Source: Geodermatophilus sabuli (lineage in GTDB: Bacteria; Actinomycetota; Actinomycetes; Mycobacteriales; Geodermatophilaceae). From it: 64,000 nucleotides of DNA. The DNA lies in NCBI RefSeq assembly GCF_900215145.1, contig NZ_OBDO01000002.1:124001-188000 (forward strand). Direction: 5' to 3'. The notes below the pieces were generated by a model, which was given only the letters and a program-made list of their open reading frames with translations, did no database searches and was not told the origin of the DNA. The position numbers were made by a program, and so were the translations under genes. Positions 54,573 through 62,247 of the stretch are shown here, piece by piece. Positions within the stretch are counted from its first letter, which is position 1. Each line of letters begins with the position of its first letter.

Positions 54573-56120
54573 TCAGCCGGTCGGGGAGGCGGGCGGGGTG
54601 GAGCCGTCCGGGTCGCCGTCCGTGCCGGACCCGCCGTTCGTGCCGAAACCGCCGTCCCCGTCGGGGCTGCCGTCCCCACCGGACCCGTCGGAACCGTCCC
54701 CCGGCGGCGGGACGACGACGCGCTCGATGGTCACCTCGGTCTCCCCGAGCCCGCCGAGCGTGATCTCGTCGTAGGCGGTCAGCACGCCGGTGGCCGGGTC
54801 GAGGTACAGGACCGTGCAGGTCAGCGGCTCGGGGTACTCGCCCTGGAGGCCGCGCAGGCCGGCGCCGCCGGTCGAGCCCTGGACCATGAGCCGCGTCCCG
54901 CCGTCGAGCTCGGAGACGTCCCGCTCGTGGGTGTGCCCGGCCAGCACCAGCGGGACGACGTCGTCCAGCGGGGTCGCCTGCTTCGGGTCGTGGACCATCG
55001 CGATGGCCGGCGGGGACGGGAAGGTCTCGGCGAACTCCGCGAGGCCCTCCCCGGTCTCCTCCAGCGACTCGGTGGCGCCGGTGGCGTCCTGGTCGGGGGT
55101 GAACCGGGGGTCCGGCGTCCCGACGACCTCGATCCCGGCCACGGTGACCGCCGAGTCGTCGAGGACCGTCGCGTTCGGCTGCGCGGCGACCAGCCCGGCG
55201 GTCACGGCGGAGTCGTGGTTGCCGCGGATGAAGACGTAGGGGACCCCCAGGCCGCCGATGCCGCCGATCAGCTGGTTCTCCGGCTCGCTGCCCCAGTCGG
55301 TGATGTCGCCGGTGTCCAGGACGCCGTCCACGTCGAACTGCGTCACCACCTGACGCACCAGGTCGAACCCGGCCGGGTTGAGGTGCAGGTCGGAGACGTG
55401 CAGCAGGGCGACGCTGTCGGTGGCGCCCCCGGGAGCGGGCAACGCCGACAGCGTCGAGTACAGGGTGCTGACGTTGGTGACGAGGTCCTCCAGCGACGCC
55501 CGGTAGGCGTCGAAGCGGGCCACGATGTCCTGCGCGCTGCCGATCAGGCTGTTGGCGTTCACCAGCAGCCCGGTGTACGTCGGCTGCAGCAGCGCCTCCG
55601 GGCGCCAGGTGGCCGCAGCCAGGCCGCCGGTGCCCGCCACCAGGGCGGTGGACAACCCCAGGGCGAGGAACACCTCGCGCCGCCGGCGGAGCATCAACAG
55701 CGCGGCCGCCATCGCCCCCGCGATTGCGGCGACGGCGGTCAGGACGGTCACCCGCACGACGGCGTCCTGCAGGTCGGTGCTGACCCGGTCCACCACCCCG
55801 TCCAGCAGGGTCGGGTCGGTGGCCAGCGCCTGGGCGCGGATCTCGTCCACCCGACTGAGCTGGATCTCCAACCGCAGCGGGCCGTCGAAGGCATCGACCT
55901 GCAGGGCGCCCAGCGGGGGGACGTCGAGGTCCGCGCCGCCGCCGAGGGGGCGGTAGGCCACCGTCGCGTCGAACGGCCCGATCTGGGCGTCGACCCGCCC
56001 GAGCAGCAGGATGCCGAGGAACGCGCCGGCCAGGACGACGGCCAGCCGCAGCGCCCAGCGACCGGCGCGGCGCAGGACGACGGAGCCGCGCGCGGGGCCG
56101 GGGCTGCTCGGCTCGCTCAC
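54573..56120 (-). CDS. Membrane-anchored metallophosphoesterase
   Basis: 515 residues. Two membrane segments (RLAVVLAGAFLGILLLG near 25 and around 135-190 AVAAIAGAMAAALLMLRRRREVFLALGLSTALVAGTG as a hairpin) flank an ~85-residue outer loop. The calcineurin-like phosphoesterase domain has all metal motifs in order: VSDLHLNPAG, LDTGDITDWG, IRGNHDS, MVHDP and LAGHTHERD. The last ~45 residues are Gly/Asp/Ser repeats, probably disordered. Its place outside the membrane suggests a surface phosphodiesterase; substrate unknown. GTG 56120 is preferred to ATG 56126 because TAGCCT is 7 bases upstream of it. Confidence 0.85.
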   Translation of the reverse strand: MSEPSSPGPARGSVVLRRAGRWALRLAVVLAGAFLGILLLGRVDAQIGPFDATVAYRPLGGGADLDVPPLGALQVDAFDGPLRLEIQLSRVDEIRAQALATDPTLLDGVVDRVSTDLQDAVVRVTVLTAVAAIAGAMAAALLMLRRRREVFLALGLSTALVAGTGGLAAATWRPEALLQPTYTGLLVNANSLIGSAQDIVARFDAYRASLEDLVTNVSTLYSTLSALPAPGGATDSVALLHVSDLHLNPAGFDLVRQVVTQFDVDGVLDTGDITDWGSEPENQLIGGIGGLGVPYVFIRGNHDSAVTAGLVAAQPNATVLDDSAVTVAGIEVVGTPDPRFTPDQDATGATESLEETGEGLAEFAETFPSPPAIAMVHDPKQATPLDDVVPLVLAGHTHERDVSELDGGTRLMVQGSTGGAGLRGLQGEYPEPLTCTVLYLDPATGVLTAYDEITLGGLGETEVTIERVVVPPPGDGSDGSGGDGSPDGDGGFGTNGGSGTDGDPDGSTPPASPTG

Positions 56121-56127
56121 CTGCATC

Positions 56128-56133
56128 AGGCTA
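56128..56133 (-). promoter_or_regulatory. -10 box of the metallophosphoesterase gene (leaderless pattern)
   Basis: TAGCCT on the minus strand, 7 bases before GTG 56120. Confidence 0.5.
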
Positions 56134-56195
56134 GTGAGCACGACACCCCGGTGCCGTGCTGGTGACGGGCGCGCCGGACCGCGGCGCCGGCCGAC

Positions 56196-56681
56196 TCAGG
56201 CGGCGTCGGCGACGGGCGTGCGGAAGATCCAGCGCAGCGCGATGAACCGCATGAGGCCGATCAGCGCCGTCAGGGTGACCACGCAGGCGACCTGCACGTA
56301 CACGCTGACCGAGGCGACCGTGGAGTCGAGGACGCCGAGCGCCGCGCTGGTGGCCAGGAGGCCGATGACGGTGATCCCGCCGGCCTCCCACTGGGCGGTG
56401 AACCAGTGCACCCGCTCCCCGGCGCGGAAGGTGCGCCTGCGGTGCATCTCGTTGGCCAGCACCGTCGAGGCCGCCGTCGCCACCAGGTGGGCCGGCAGGT
56501 AGCCCAGGCCCTCGAGGGCGACGAACAGGGCGGCGTAGACCAGCGTCGTCGCGCCGCCGACCAGCACGAACCGGACGAACTGCCCGACCGCGTCCTCGGC
56601 GCGGACCCGGTGCGTGATGCTGCTGACGACGTTGCCGACCGCGGGGCGCCGGGCGAGCAACGACGGGCAGGTCACGAGCAT
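56196..56681 (-). CDS. GtrA-like membrane protein
   Basis: 161 residues with four membrane helices of the GtrA family (PF04138): FVRFVLVGGATTLVYAALFVAL, HLVATAASTVLANEMHRRRTF, and two C-terminal helices ending in MRFIALRWIFR. GtrA-type proteins help flip or present polyprenyl-linked sugars for surface polysaccharides; the conserved basic loop NEMHRRRTFRAG fits. No sugar-transferase gene is adjacent. The gene is transcribed in the same direction as the metallophosphoesterase, 76 bases upstream of it. Confidence 0.85.
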   Translation of the reverse strand: MLVTCPSLLARRPAVGNVVSSITHRVRAEDAVGQFVRFVLVGGATTLVYAALFVALEGLGYLPAHLVATAASTVLANEMHRRRTFRAGERVHWFTAQWEAGGITVIGLLATSAALGVLDSTVASVSVYVQVACVVTLTALIGLMRFIALRWIFRTPVADAA

Positions 56682-56905
56682 CCTCTCGACGGCACAGGTC
56701 GTTTGTGCAGGTTCCTCCTGTGAATCGGCTGCATGCCAGCCGTTATTCCCCTGACCTGTGACGATTCCGTTGTGTGACCCGTCACGCCGGACCGACCCCC
56801 CGAGCGGCAGGTGCGCCCCGTGCTGACCTGCTCACTCCCCGTCCCGGGACGGTGGCGGCGGGCGCACCGGCATCGCGGCGGCTCCGCGCGGGTAGGGGGG
56901 TCGGC

Positions 56906-57781
56906 ATGAGCCTCATGGGGATCCTCGACCGGGTCGCAGACGTCGCGACCTTCGACAAGGCGATCGAGCCGGCCCGCAGGGCGGTGCAGAGCCTGCCCGA
57001 CGCGGTCAAGGACGCGTTGCACGGCACCTGGCTGGGGCACCCGCTGCACCCGGTGCTCGTCCAGGTCCCCGTGGGCAGCTGGGTGTCGGCCGGTCTGCTG
57101 GACGCCGTCCCGCCGCTGCGGCCGGCGGCAACGGTCCTCATCGGCACGGGTGTCGCCGCCGCCGTCCCCGCGGCGCTGAGCGGTGCCGCCGACTGGTCGG
57201 AGCAGGGCTCCGGTGTCCGCCGGCTCGGCGCGCTGCACGCGCTGGCCAACACCGCGGCGCTGGGGCTCTACGTCGGGTCCCTGGTGGCCCGCGGCCGGGG
57301 GCGGGGCACGCTCGGCCGCGTCCTGTCCTATGCCGGACTCGGCATCGCGACCGGCTCGGCGGCCATCGGCGGCCACATGTCCTACGCGCAGTCCTCCGGG
57401 GCCTCGCACGCCGCCACGGCAGCCCGCGCGCTGTCCACCGACTGGATCGACCTCGGCCCGCTCGACGACCTGCCCGAGGGGCGCCCGGCGCTGCGCACCG
57501 GCCCGGGGGCGGGCGTGGACGTCCCGCTGGTCGCCGTCCGCCGGGGGACCCGGGTCGACGCGTTCATCGGCGCGTGCTCGCACCTGTCCGGCCCGCTGCA
57601 CGAGGGCGCGGTCGAGGAGGTGCGCGGCCATCAGTGCCTGGTGTGCCCCTGGCACGGGTCGGCGTTCGACCTGGACAACGGCGAGCCGCGGCGCGGCCCG
57701 GCCGCCAACCCGCAGGAGAAGCTGGAGACCCGGATGGAGGCCGGCCGGGTCATGGCCCGCCTGCCCGGCCACCAGCGGTAG
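56906..57781 (+). CDS. DUF2231 membrane domain fused to a Rieske [2Fe-2S] domain
   Basis: 291 residues. Residues ~40-165 form a four-helix membrane domain of the DUF2231 type (GHPLHPVLVQVPVGSWVSAGLLD start). The C-terminal ~100 residues are a Rieske ferredoxin-like domain with the ligand pairs CSH and CPWH in ACSHLSGPLHEGAV and HQCLVCPWHGSAFDLDNGEP. Such fusions are seen in actinobacteria as probable membrane electron-transfer proteins; the partner is unknown. ATG 56906 follows GGGGGG and starts the conserved MGILDRVADV segment; longer in-frame starts read Pro/Arg-rich non-conserved residues. Confidence 0.88.
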   Translation: MSLMGILDRVADVATFDKAIEPARRAVQSLPDAVKDALHGTWLGHPLHPVLVQVPVGSWVSAGLLDAVPPLRPAATVLIGTGVAAAVPAALSGAADWSEQGSGVRRLGALHALANTAALGLYVGSLVARGRGRGTLGRVLSYAGLGIATGSAAIGGHMSYAQSSGASHAATAARALSTDWIDLGPLDDLPEGRPALRTGPGAGVDVPLVAVRRGTRVDAFIGACSHLSGPLHEGAVEEVRGHQCLVCPWHGSAFDLDNGEPRRGPAANPQEKLETRMEAGRVMARLPGHQR

Positions 57782-57811
57782 CAGCGCCCCCTGCGAACGG
57801 CGGCGCGGTCC

Positions 57812-57817
57812 TACGCT
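57812..57817 (+). promoter_or_regulatory. -10 box of the 57826 lipoprotein gene (leaderless pattern)
   Basis: TACGCT, 8 bases before ATG 57826. Confidence 0.5.
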
Positions 57818-57825
57818 GCGGCGCC

Positions 57826-58704
57826 ATGAGACGCGCGGGTGCCGGACTGGCGGCTCTGCTGTGCGCGGCGTGCGGCGCTGGGGGAGCCGGGTCCCCGTCC
57901 ACGCCGTCCGCTGCGCCGACGCCGTCCGCATCTCCGACGACGTCCGTGGCCCCGGCCGTCCCGGCCGTGCCGGGGATCGAGGCGGAGGTCGTGCGCCTGC
58001 GCACGGACGTCGTGGTGGGCGGGCGGGTCCAGGTGCGGGTGACCGACGTCGGCACCGAACCGTTCACGGTCACCGCCGTCGCGCTCGACTCGCCGGGGTT
58101 CGCGCCGCTGCCGCCCACGCCGCTGACGGCCGAGTTCACGCCCGGCCGCGTGATCGACCTGCCCACGCCCTACGGCGAACCGAACTGCGCGGCCGCCCCC
58201 GATCCGGTCTCGGCCCGGCTCGCGCTGAGCCGGCCGGGCGGGGCGGTGGAGGAGGTACGGGTGCCGCTGGCGGGCGACGACCTGGCGGTCGTCCACCGCG
58301 AGGAGTGCGCCGTGGCCGGGGTGCTCGACGTCGCCGGCATCGCGCTGACCGGCCTCGTCGTCGACGGCGAGGAGGCCACCGGCAGCGTCGTCCTGACCCG
58401 GCGGGGGGACGACGACCGCGCGGTCACCGTCGTCGGGGTGCGTCCCAGCGTCCTCGTGGACGTGGCCCTCGACGAGGCGCCGGTCGTGCTCGAGGGCGGC
58501 GAGGCCGAGGTGTCGACGCCGATGACCTTCACGGTGGCGACCTGCGAGCCGCACGTGCTCGCCGAGACCAAGCAGCCGTTCCTCTTCCCGCTGCAGGTGG
58601 AGGTGGGCGACGCCGACGCCGTCCCGGTGCCGCTGCCGGTCGACGAGGCCCAGGAGGCGCTGCTGTGGGCGATGGTGGACGGCGTGTGCGCGCAACGGCG
58701 GTGA
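57826..58704 (+). CDS. Putative lipoprotein of unknown function
   Basis: 292 residues. Short signal peptide with lipobox LLCAAC (Cys near 16) and a Ser/Thr/Pro spacer to about 45, then two beta-rich segments of ~110 residues each (VVRLRTDVVVGGRVQVRVTDVGTEPFTVTAVALDSPGF and LTGLVVDGEEATGSVVLTRRGDDDRAVTVVGVRPSVLVDV), suggesting two Ig-like sandwiches. Three Cys (in EPNCAAAPD, REECAV and TCEPHV) may pair. No enzyme motif; a surface protein of unknown role. Starts 44 bases after the Rieske gene but has its own -10 box. Confidence 0.75.
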   Translation: MRRAGAGLAALLCAACGAGGAGSPSTPSAAPTPSASPTTSVAPAVPAVPGIEAEVVRLRTDVVVGGRVQVRVTDVGTEPFTVTAVALDSPGFAPLPPTPLTAEFTPGRVIDLPTPYGEPNCAAAPDPVSARLALSRPGGAVEEVRVPLAGDDLAVVHREECAVAGVLDVAGIALTGLVVDGEEATGSVVLTRRGDDDRAVTVVGVRPSVLVDVALDEAPVVLEGGEAEVSTPMTFTVATCEPHVLAETKQPFLFPLQVEVGDADAVPVPLPVDEAQEALLWAMVDGVCAQRR

Positions 58705-58811
58705 GTGGGATCCGGCCCGGCCGCCCCGGGGGGAACGGGACGACCGGGCCGGGGCCTGGGGGTCGCCCGGGGCGTCGACCGTGTCCGTACCGGTCGACCG
58801 CTCGGGCAGAA

Positions 58812-58826
58812 GTGACGCTACGTAAC
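58812..58826 (+). promoter_or_regulatory. Candidate MtrA-type site
   Basis: GTGACGCTACGTAAC fits GTnACnnnnnGTnAC, the same pattern as at 37091. It lies about 104 bases upstream of the small membrane protein at 58930 within a 225-base gap whose other content (several GTGAC/GTAAC words) I cannot assign. Confidence 0.35.
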
Positions 58827-58929
58827 GAACACCGCCGACGGAGATCCCCTGAACGGGTGAAATGCCGTGACGAAGAGCACGGACGGTGATGTTCCGAGTC
58901 GCTGTGGGCTCGTTGGGTAACAGGGGCCG

Positions 58930-59028
58930 GTGTTCCTCTTCTTCTCCAGCCGGCTGGGGTGCCTCGGGTCGCTGGTCCTCTCGGCCGCGCTGACCCTCCT
59001 CGTGCTGTTCCTGCTCGACGTGCTCTGA
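58930..59028 (+). CDS. Tiny membrane protein (32 aa)
   Basis: 32 residues: VFLFFSSRLGCLGSLVLSAA followed by LTLLVLFLLDVL, one hydrophobic helix after a Phe-rich start and a GCLGS turn. It is far below usual gene-calling limits, but the wording FFSSRLGCLGS recalls tiny membrane proteins that I have seen repeatedly in actinobacterial genomes, and the GTG follows a purine-rich AACAGGGGCC. The function is unknown. A long, carefully spaced upstream region with a possible MtrA site suggests independent regulation. Confidence 0.55.
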   Translation: MFLFFSSRLGCLGSLVLSAALTLLVLFLLDVL

Positions 59029-59312
59029 CCGCAGGTGGGCGGTTCGGGAGACTCAGCCCGCCGGGTGTCTGGGGCTCCGTAGATCGGATGCGACCTGCAT
59101 CTTCTCGGCGCAGCCGACCGGCCCATCCGTCGGTTCTCAGGACGCCGGGCTCGTTCCGATGGGGGTGTGTCCGCTTCTCCTGGAAGGCCGAGGAGGCGCG
59201 AGATCCGCTACGCGGCCCGTTGGATCGGCTCGATGAACGGCGGCGCCGAGGCGCAGCAGCGCTGAGGCCGACCTGACCCGGCTGCTCGCCGGGCCCACTC
59301 CCAGGAGCGGCC

Positions 59313-59357
59313 GTGTTCGAGCTGCTCGGTGAGGGGCTGACCGACCGGGAGATCGGA
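59313..59357 (+). pseudogene. LuxR-type HTH fragment, first half
   Basis: Reads VFELLGEGLTDREIG, the first helices of a LuxR C-terminal HTH (vlxLlaeGlsnrEIa), then loses similarity. Only 15 residues remain. Confidence 0.5.
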
Positions 59358-59370
59358 CCGGCGTGCCCGG

Positions 59371-59529
59371 CTACAGCAGGCCGAGCCCGCGGGCGCGGCC
59401 GACGAGGCCGTCCCGGTCCGGGGCCGCGAGCGTGCGCTGCAGCGTGCGGACGTGCCCCCGCACCGTGTTCGCCGACAGGGCCAGGGCGGTGGTCATCTGT
59501 GCGGTGGAGCGCAGCAGGAAGCGCCGCAG
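59371..59529 (-). pseudogene. LuxR-type HTH fragment, second half
   Basis: Reads TALALSANTVRGHVRTLQRT then LAAPDRDGLVGRARGLGLL followed by a stop, which is the recognition helix and C-terminal helix of a LuxR-type regulator. Upstream the frame becomes Pro/Gly/Arg-rich without a receiver, sensor or first HTH helices. The missing first half is matched by the opposite-strand scrap 13 bases away. Confidence 0.55.
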
Positions 59530-59650
59530 CTCCGGCGGCTGCGCGGCCGGCCCGCCGCCGCGAGGTGGTGGACCGCCCGGCCGGGCGCTGCGGCGGGGAG
59601 TTGCGGGCGGGACGGTCTCGTTGGAGCCGCGCTCAACGGCAAAGCGCAGT

Positions 59651-59745
59651 GCCGGCGGTAGCCTCACACCGGGCTGCGGGGTGGCCAGAAGTCTCACGCG
59701 TTGTCTCGTGGGTTTCGGAGGGTGTTCTGCACCCACCGGGCCTCT
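59651..59745 (+). repeat. Direct repeat of the tRNA-Lys 5' region, copy 1
   Basis: About 95 bases matching 61876-61972. Shared blocks include GCCGGCGGTAGCCTC, 25 identical bases at 59690-59714 and 20 identical bases at 59726-59745 (TCTGCACCCACCGGGCCTCT). The last 8 bases, GGGCCTCT, equal the first 8 of tRNA-Lys; similarity stops there. Here the end forms a hairpin, CTGCACCCACC against GGTGGATGCAG. Confidence 0.85.
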
Positions 59746-59922
59746 GGTGGATGCAGAAGACGCCTGGACCTGCTCCTTCGCCTCGCCGACGCATCGTGGT
59801 GGTCGGGCTCTCGGGACGGGCGCCGTCCTCGGTGGAGCGCAGCAGCACCACATGTGGAACGGCGCCTCTCCGAGCGGTCGTCGGTGTCTTTCGTCCTTCT
59901 CCTGAGCGGCGTGCTCGGCGCG

Positions 59923-59928
59923 TAGCGT
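59923..59928 (+). promoter_or_regulatory. -10 box of the MEDS-STAS operon (leaderless pattern)
   Basis: TAGCGT, 6 bases before GTG 59935. Confidence 0.5.
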
Positions 59929-59934
59929 TGGCCT

Positions 59935-60756
59935 GTGGGCGATGTCCGGGAGGCTCCGGACGCGGAGTGGGATGGGCACGTCCTGCTGCTGCACCGGACC
60001 GAGGGTGAGCGGCTGGCGGGTCTGACCGCCTGGGTTCGTCGTGGGCTGGAGCTGGGCGAGAAGATCATCTATACCGAGCTTCCGCTCATGCCGGAGGACG
60101 CGCTGGTCCCGGTGCTGGAGACGCGGGGTGTGGACGTTGCCGCCGCCGTCCGCGATGGGCAGCTCGTGGTGCTGCCGCCGGAGGAGTTCTATCCGCCGGA
60201 GGGCCAGCGCGTGGTCGTGGAGCACGCGCTGGCCGAGGGGTTCGCGTCGGTGCGCATCTCGGCGGAGGTGCGGGCGGCGCTGAGCGTCCTGTCACCCAGT
60301 GCGGTCCACGGTGTCGAGCAACGGCTCGACGCGCTCGTCGGCGACCTGCCGATGAGCGCGATGTGTCAGTACTCCGAGGCGGCCACCACCGGCACGTGGC
60401 TGGACGACGCAGTCACCACGCACCTGGCCGGCGTGCACCAGTCGACCTTCTCCACCAGTCGGGACCTGGACGGGCTGGCCCTGCACGGAGAGGTCGACGC
60501 CACCAACACCGACGTCTTCACTGCGGTGCTGAGCGCCGCGAGCCGTCACCGGGCGCGGGTGCTGTGGGTGGACCTGGGCGAGGTCAGCTACGTCGACGCC
60601 GGTTCGTGCTGGCGGCTCGACGACGCCACCCGTAGCTACCGGTCGTCAGGCGGCCACGTCCTGCTCGTCGCGCTGCAACCGCCGGTCGAGCTCACGATGC
60701 GCATGCTGGAGGTCGACGAGCTGCCCGGCATGCACCTGGTGGGGGGCGAGCACTGA
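59935..60756 (+). CDS. MEDS sensory domain-STAS anti-anti-sigma-type protein
   Basis: 273 residues. Residues ~12-165 match the MEDS (DcmR-like sensory) domain: DGHVLLLHRTEGERLAGLTAWVRRGLELGEKIIYTE, LPPEEFYPPEG, MSAMCQYSEAATTG. Residues ~180-268 are a STAS domain (LALHGEVDATNTDVFTAVLS, VDLGEVSYVDAGSCWRLDDA). In typical anti-anti-sigma factors the switch reads DSSG with a phosphorylated Ser; here it is DAGS, so the canonical site is Gly and a Ser lies one place later. It would pair with the HATPase protein encoded next, to which it is translationally coupled. No sigma factor is nearby. Confidence 0.82.
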   Translation: MGDVREAPDAEWDGHVLLLHRTEGERLAGLTAWVRRGLELGEKIIYTELPLMPEDALVPVLETRGVDVAAAVRDGQLVVLPPEEFYPPEGQRVVVEHALAEGFASVRISAEVRAALSVLSPSAVHGVEQRLDALVGDLPMSAMCQYSEAATTGTWLDDAVTTHLAGVHQSTFSTSRDLDGLALHGEVDATNTDVFTAVLSAASRHRARVLWVDLGEVSYVDAGSCWRLDDATRSYRSSGGHVLLVALQPPVELTMRMLEVDELPGMHLVGGEH

Positions 60757-61829
60757 TCTCCACCACCGGACCATCCCACCTGCACGCCGCGCTCCTCTAC
60801 CGCTCCGCCGAGCACCTGGCGTCGGCGGTCGTGCCGTTCCTGGCCGACGGGCTGGCCGCCGGCGAGGCTGTCGTGCTCGCCTGCCGGGAGGAGAACAGCG
60901 CCCTGCTGGCCGAGGCCCTCGGTCACGACGACCGCATCGTCGTCCTGCCGCGGGAGGGGATCTACACCCGGACCGCGCACGTGATCGCCACGCTCCGCCG
61001 GGTGGTCCGCCGCCAGCTGGTGGCCGGGGCCTCCGGAGTACGGCTGCTCGGCGAGATCCCGGTCGATCAATCCGGCGACGAATGGCACGAGTGGCATCGC
61101 TGCGAGGCGATCTCCAACGTCGCACTGGGACCGCTACCGCTGTCAAGCGTGTGCGCCTTCGACCGGCGCGCGCTGTCCGACGCGATCTGCGAAGGCGTCG
61201 AGGAGACCCATCCCGCGCTGATGACCCCCGCGGGCCCCGTGCCCAATCACCGTTACGTGGACCCCGCGACCGTCCTGCGCCGGACCCCGACCACCCGGGC
61301 GGGTCGAGCGGAAGACACCCCGCCTACGCTCCAGCTGGCAGACCTGGCCGATGCCAGCCGGCTGCCGGAGCTGCGGGCGCGAGTGCGCGCCGCCCTGGAC
61401 GGCTCAGGCGAGCCGGGGCAGCTGCGCGGCCGTTTCGCCGCGGCGGTCGCCGAGGTGCTCCTCAACGCCTTGCGGCACGGTCGCCCGCCGGTGGTCGTCC
61501 GGCTGTGGGCGACGCCGACCCGGCTCGAGTGCACGGTCACGGACCGCGGGGACGGGTTCGACGACCCGCTCGCCGGCTACACCCCGCCGGGCAACGGCTT
61601 CCCACCTGCTGGGGCGGGGCTGTGGCTGGTCCGGCAGGCCTGCGACACGCTGGAGGTGTTCCGGACCGGAACCGGGTTCGCCGTCCGCCTGGCCACCGGC
61701 CTGCCCGGATCGGACGCGCCTCCCACGCCGTCATCGGCCGCGGCACCCGCCGACACCCCGGCCGCCCGGGCAGACCGGGCCCGCGCCGACGCGCGGGAGT
61801 TGGCCCGTCGGCTCGGGGAGCAGCTCTAG
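60753..61829 (+). CDS. MEDS sensory domain-HATPase (anti-sigma/RsbW-like kinase), probable CTG start
   Basis: About 358 residues from CTG 60753. Homology begins at HLHAALLYRSAEHLASAVVPFLADGLAAGEAVVLACR, the start of a MEDS domain, and no ATG/GTG precedes it in frame; the first GTG (60831) would remove 26 conserved residues. CTG 60753 overlaps the previous TGA as CTGA, mirroring the usual GTGA/ATGA couplings, and GGGGGG is 7 bases upstream. The C-terminal HATPase_c_2 has an N-box AAVAEVLLNALRHG, G1 VTDRGDGFDDP and G2 GAGLWLVRQACD, all intact. The tail (300-358) is Ala/Asp/Arg-rich. Confidence 0.8.
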   Translation: MISTTGPSHLHAALLYRSAEHLASAVVPFLADGLAAGEAVVLACREENSALLAEALGHDDRIVVLPREGIYTRTAHVIATLRRVVRRQLVAGASGVRLLGEIPVDQSGDEWHEWHRCEAISNVALGPLPLSSVCAFDRRALSDAICEGVEETHPALMTPAGPVPNHRYVDPATVLRRTPTTRAGRAEDTPPTLQLADLADASRLPELRARVRAALDGSGEPGQLRGRFAAAVAEVLLNALRHGRPPVVVRLWATPTRLECTVTDRGDGFDDPLAGYTPPGNGFPPAGAGLWLVRQACDTLEVFRTGTGFAVRLATGLPGSDAPPTPSSAAAPADTPAARADRARADARELARRLGEQL

Positions 61830-61875
61830 GCGGCTCTGCACACCGGGCCGTGCGCTGCTCGTGGTGGCACCCGGC

Positions 61876-61972
61876 GCCGGCGGTAGCCTCGAAGCGGGCC
61901 GCAGGCCGCTCAGCAGTCTCACGCGTTGTCTCGTGGGTTGTCTGGAGGGTTCTCTGCACCCACCGGGCCTCT
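61876..61972 (+). repeat. Direct repeat of the tRNA-Lys 5' region, copy 2
   Basis: The copy that carries on into the intact tRNA-Lys; matches 59651-59745. The two copies flank the MEDS gene pair, so the unit is 2.2 kb from repeat to repeat. Confidence 0.85.
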
Positions 61973-62040
61973 AGCTCAACTGGCAGAGCAGCGGACTTTT
62001 AATCCGCGGGTTGTGGGTTCGATCCCCACGGGGCCCACCA
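61965..62040 (+). tRNA. tRNA-Lys (TTT)
   Basis: Acceptor GGGCCTC / GGGGCCC with one T-G pair, anticodon stem CGGA(C)/(A)TCCG with loop CTTTTAA (anticodon TTT), T-arm TGTGG GTTCGAT CCCCA, 3' ACCA encoded. Unlike the three minus-strand tRNAs here, its CCA is present in DNA. Confidence 0.95.
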
Positions 62041-62247
62041 CGTCGATGTGGTGCTTCGACTGATGCTTGACGCCGGAGCTTCGGGTGGTGCTCGACCCCA
62101 GTGCCGGCTGCCCTCGATGAGGCAGTTGAGCGTGGCCGAGCAGTGCTGTCTGGCGGTGATCGCCGAGGGGCATTGGTCACCGGCCTACCCGGCGCGGCAC
62201 TGTTCGCGACACAGCCCACGGTGTTCGACGTCCTCCCTGTGCAGACG

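Larger units (their letters stand above)
59029..59934. other. 906-base stretch without an intact gene; decayed DNA
   Basis: Holds two LuxR-type HTH scraps on opposite strands (59313-59357 and 59371-59529), a 16-base word CGGTGGAGCGCAGCAG present twice (59500-59515 and 59830-59845), the first copy of the tRNA-Lys-associated direct repeat (59651-59745) and a long imperfect hairpin. Frames between are short and of irregular codon use. I see no functional gene, only rearranged remains. Confidence 0.6.

Noticed and set aside
58705-58929. Riboswitch or structured RNA before the 32-residue protein
   Set aside because: No recognisable conserved core; only the GTnAC words stand out.
59726-59760. Partial tRNA-Lys gene at the first direct repeat
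   Set aside because: Only the first 8 bases of the tRNA are present; no anticodon or T-arm follows, so it is a repeat boundary and not a tRNA.
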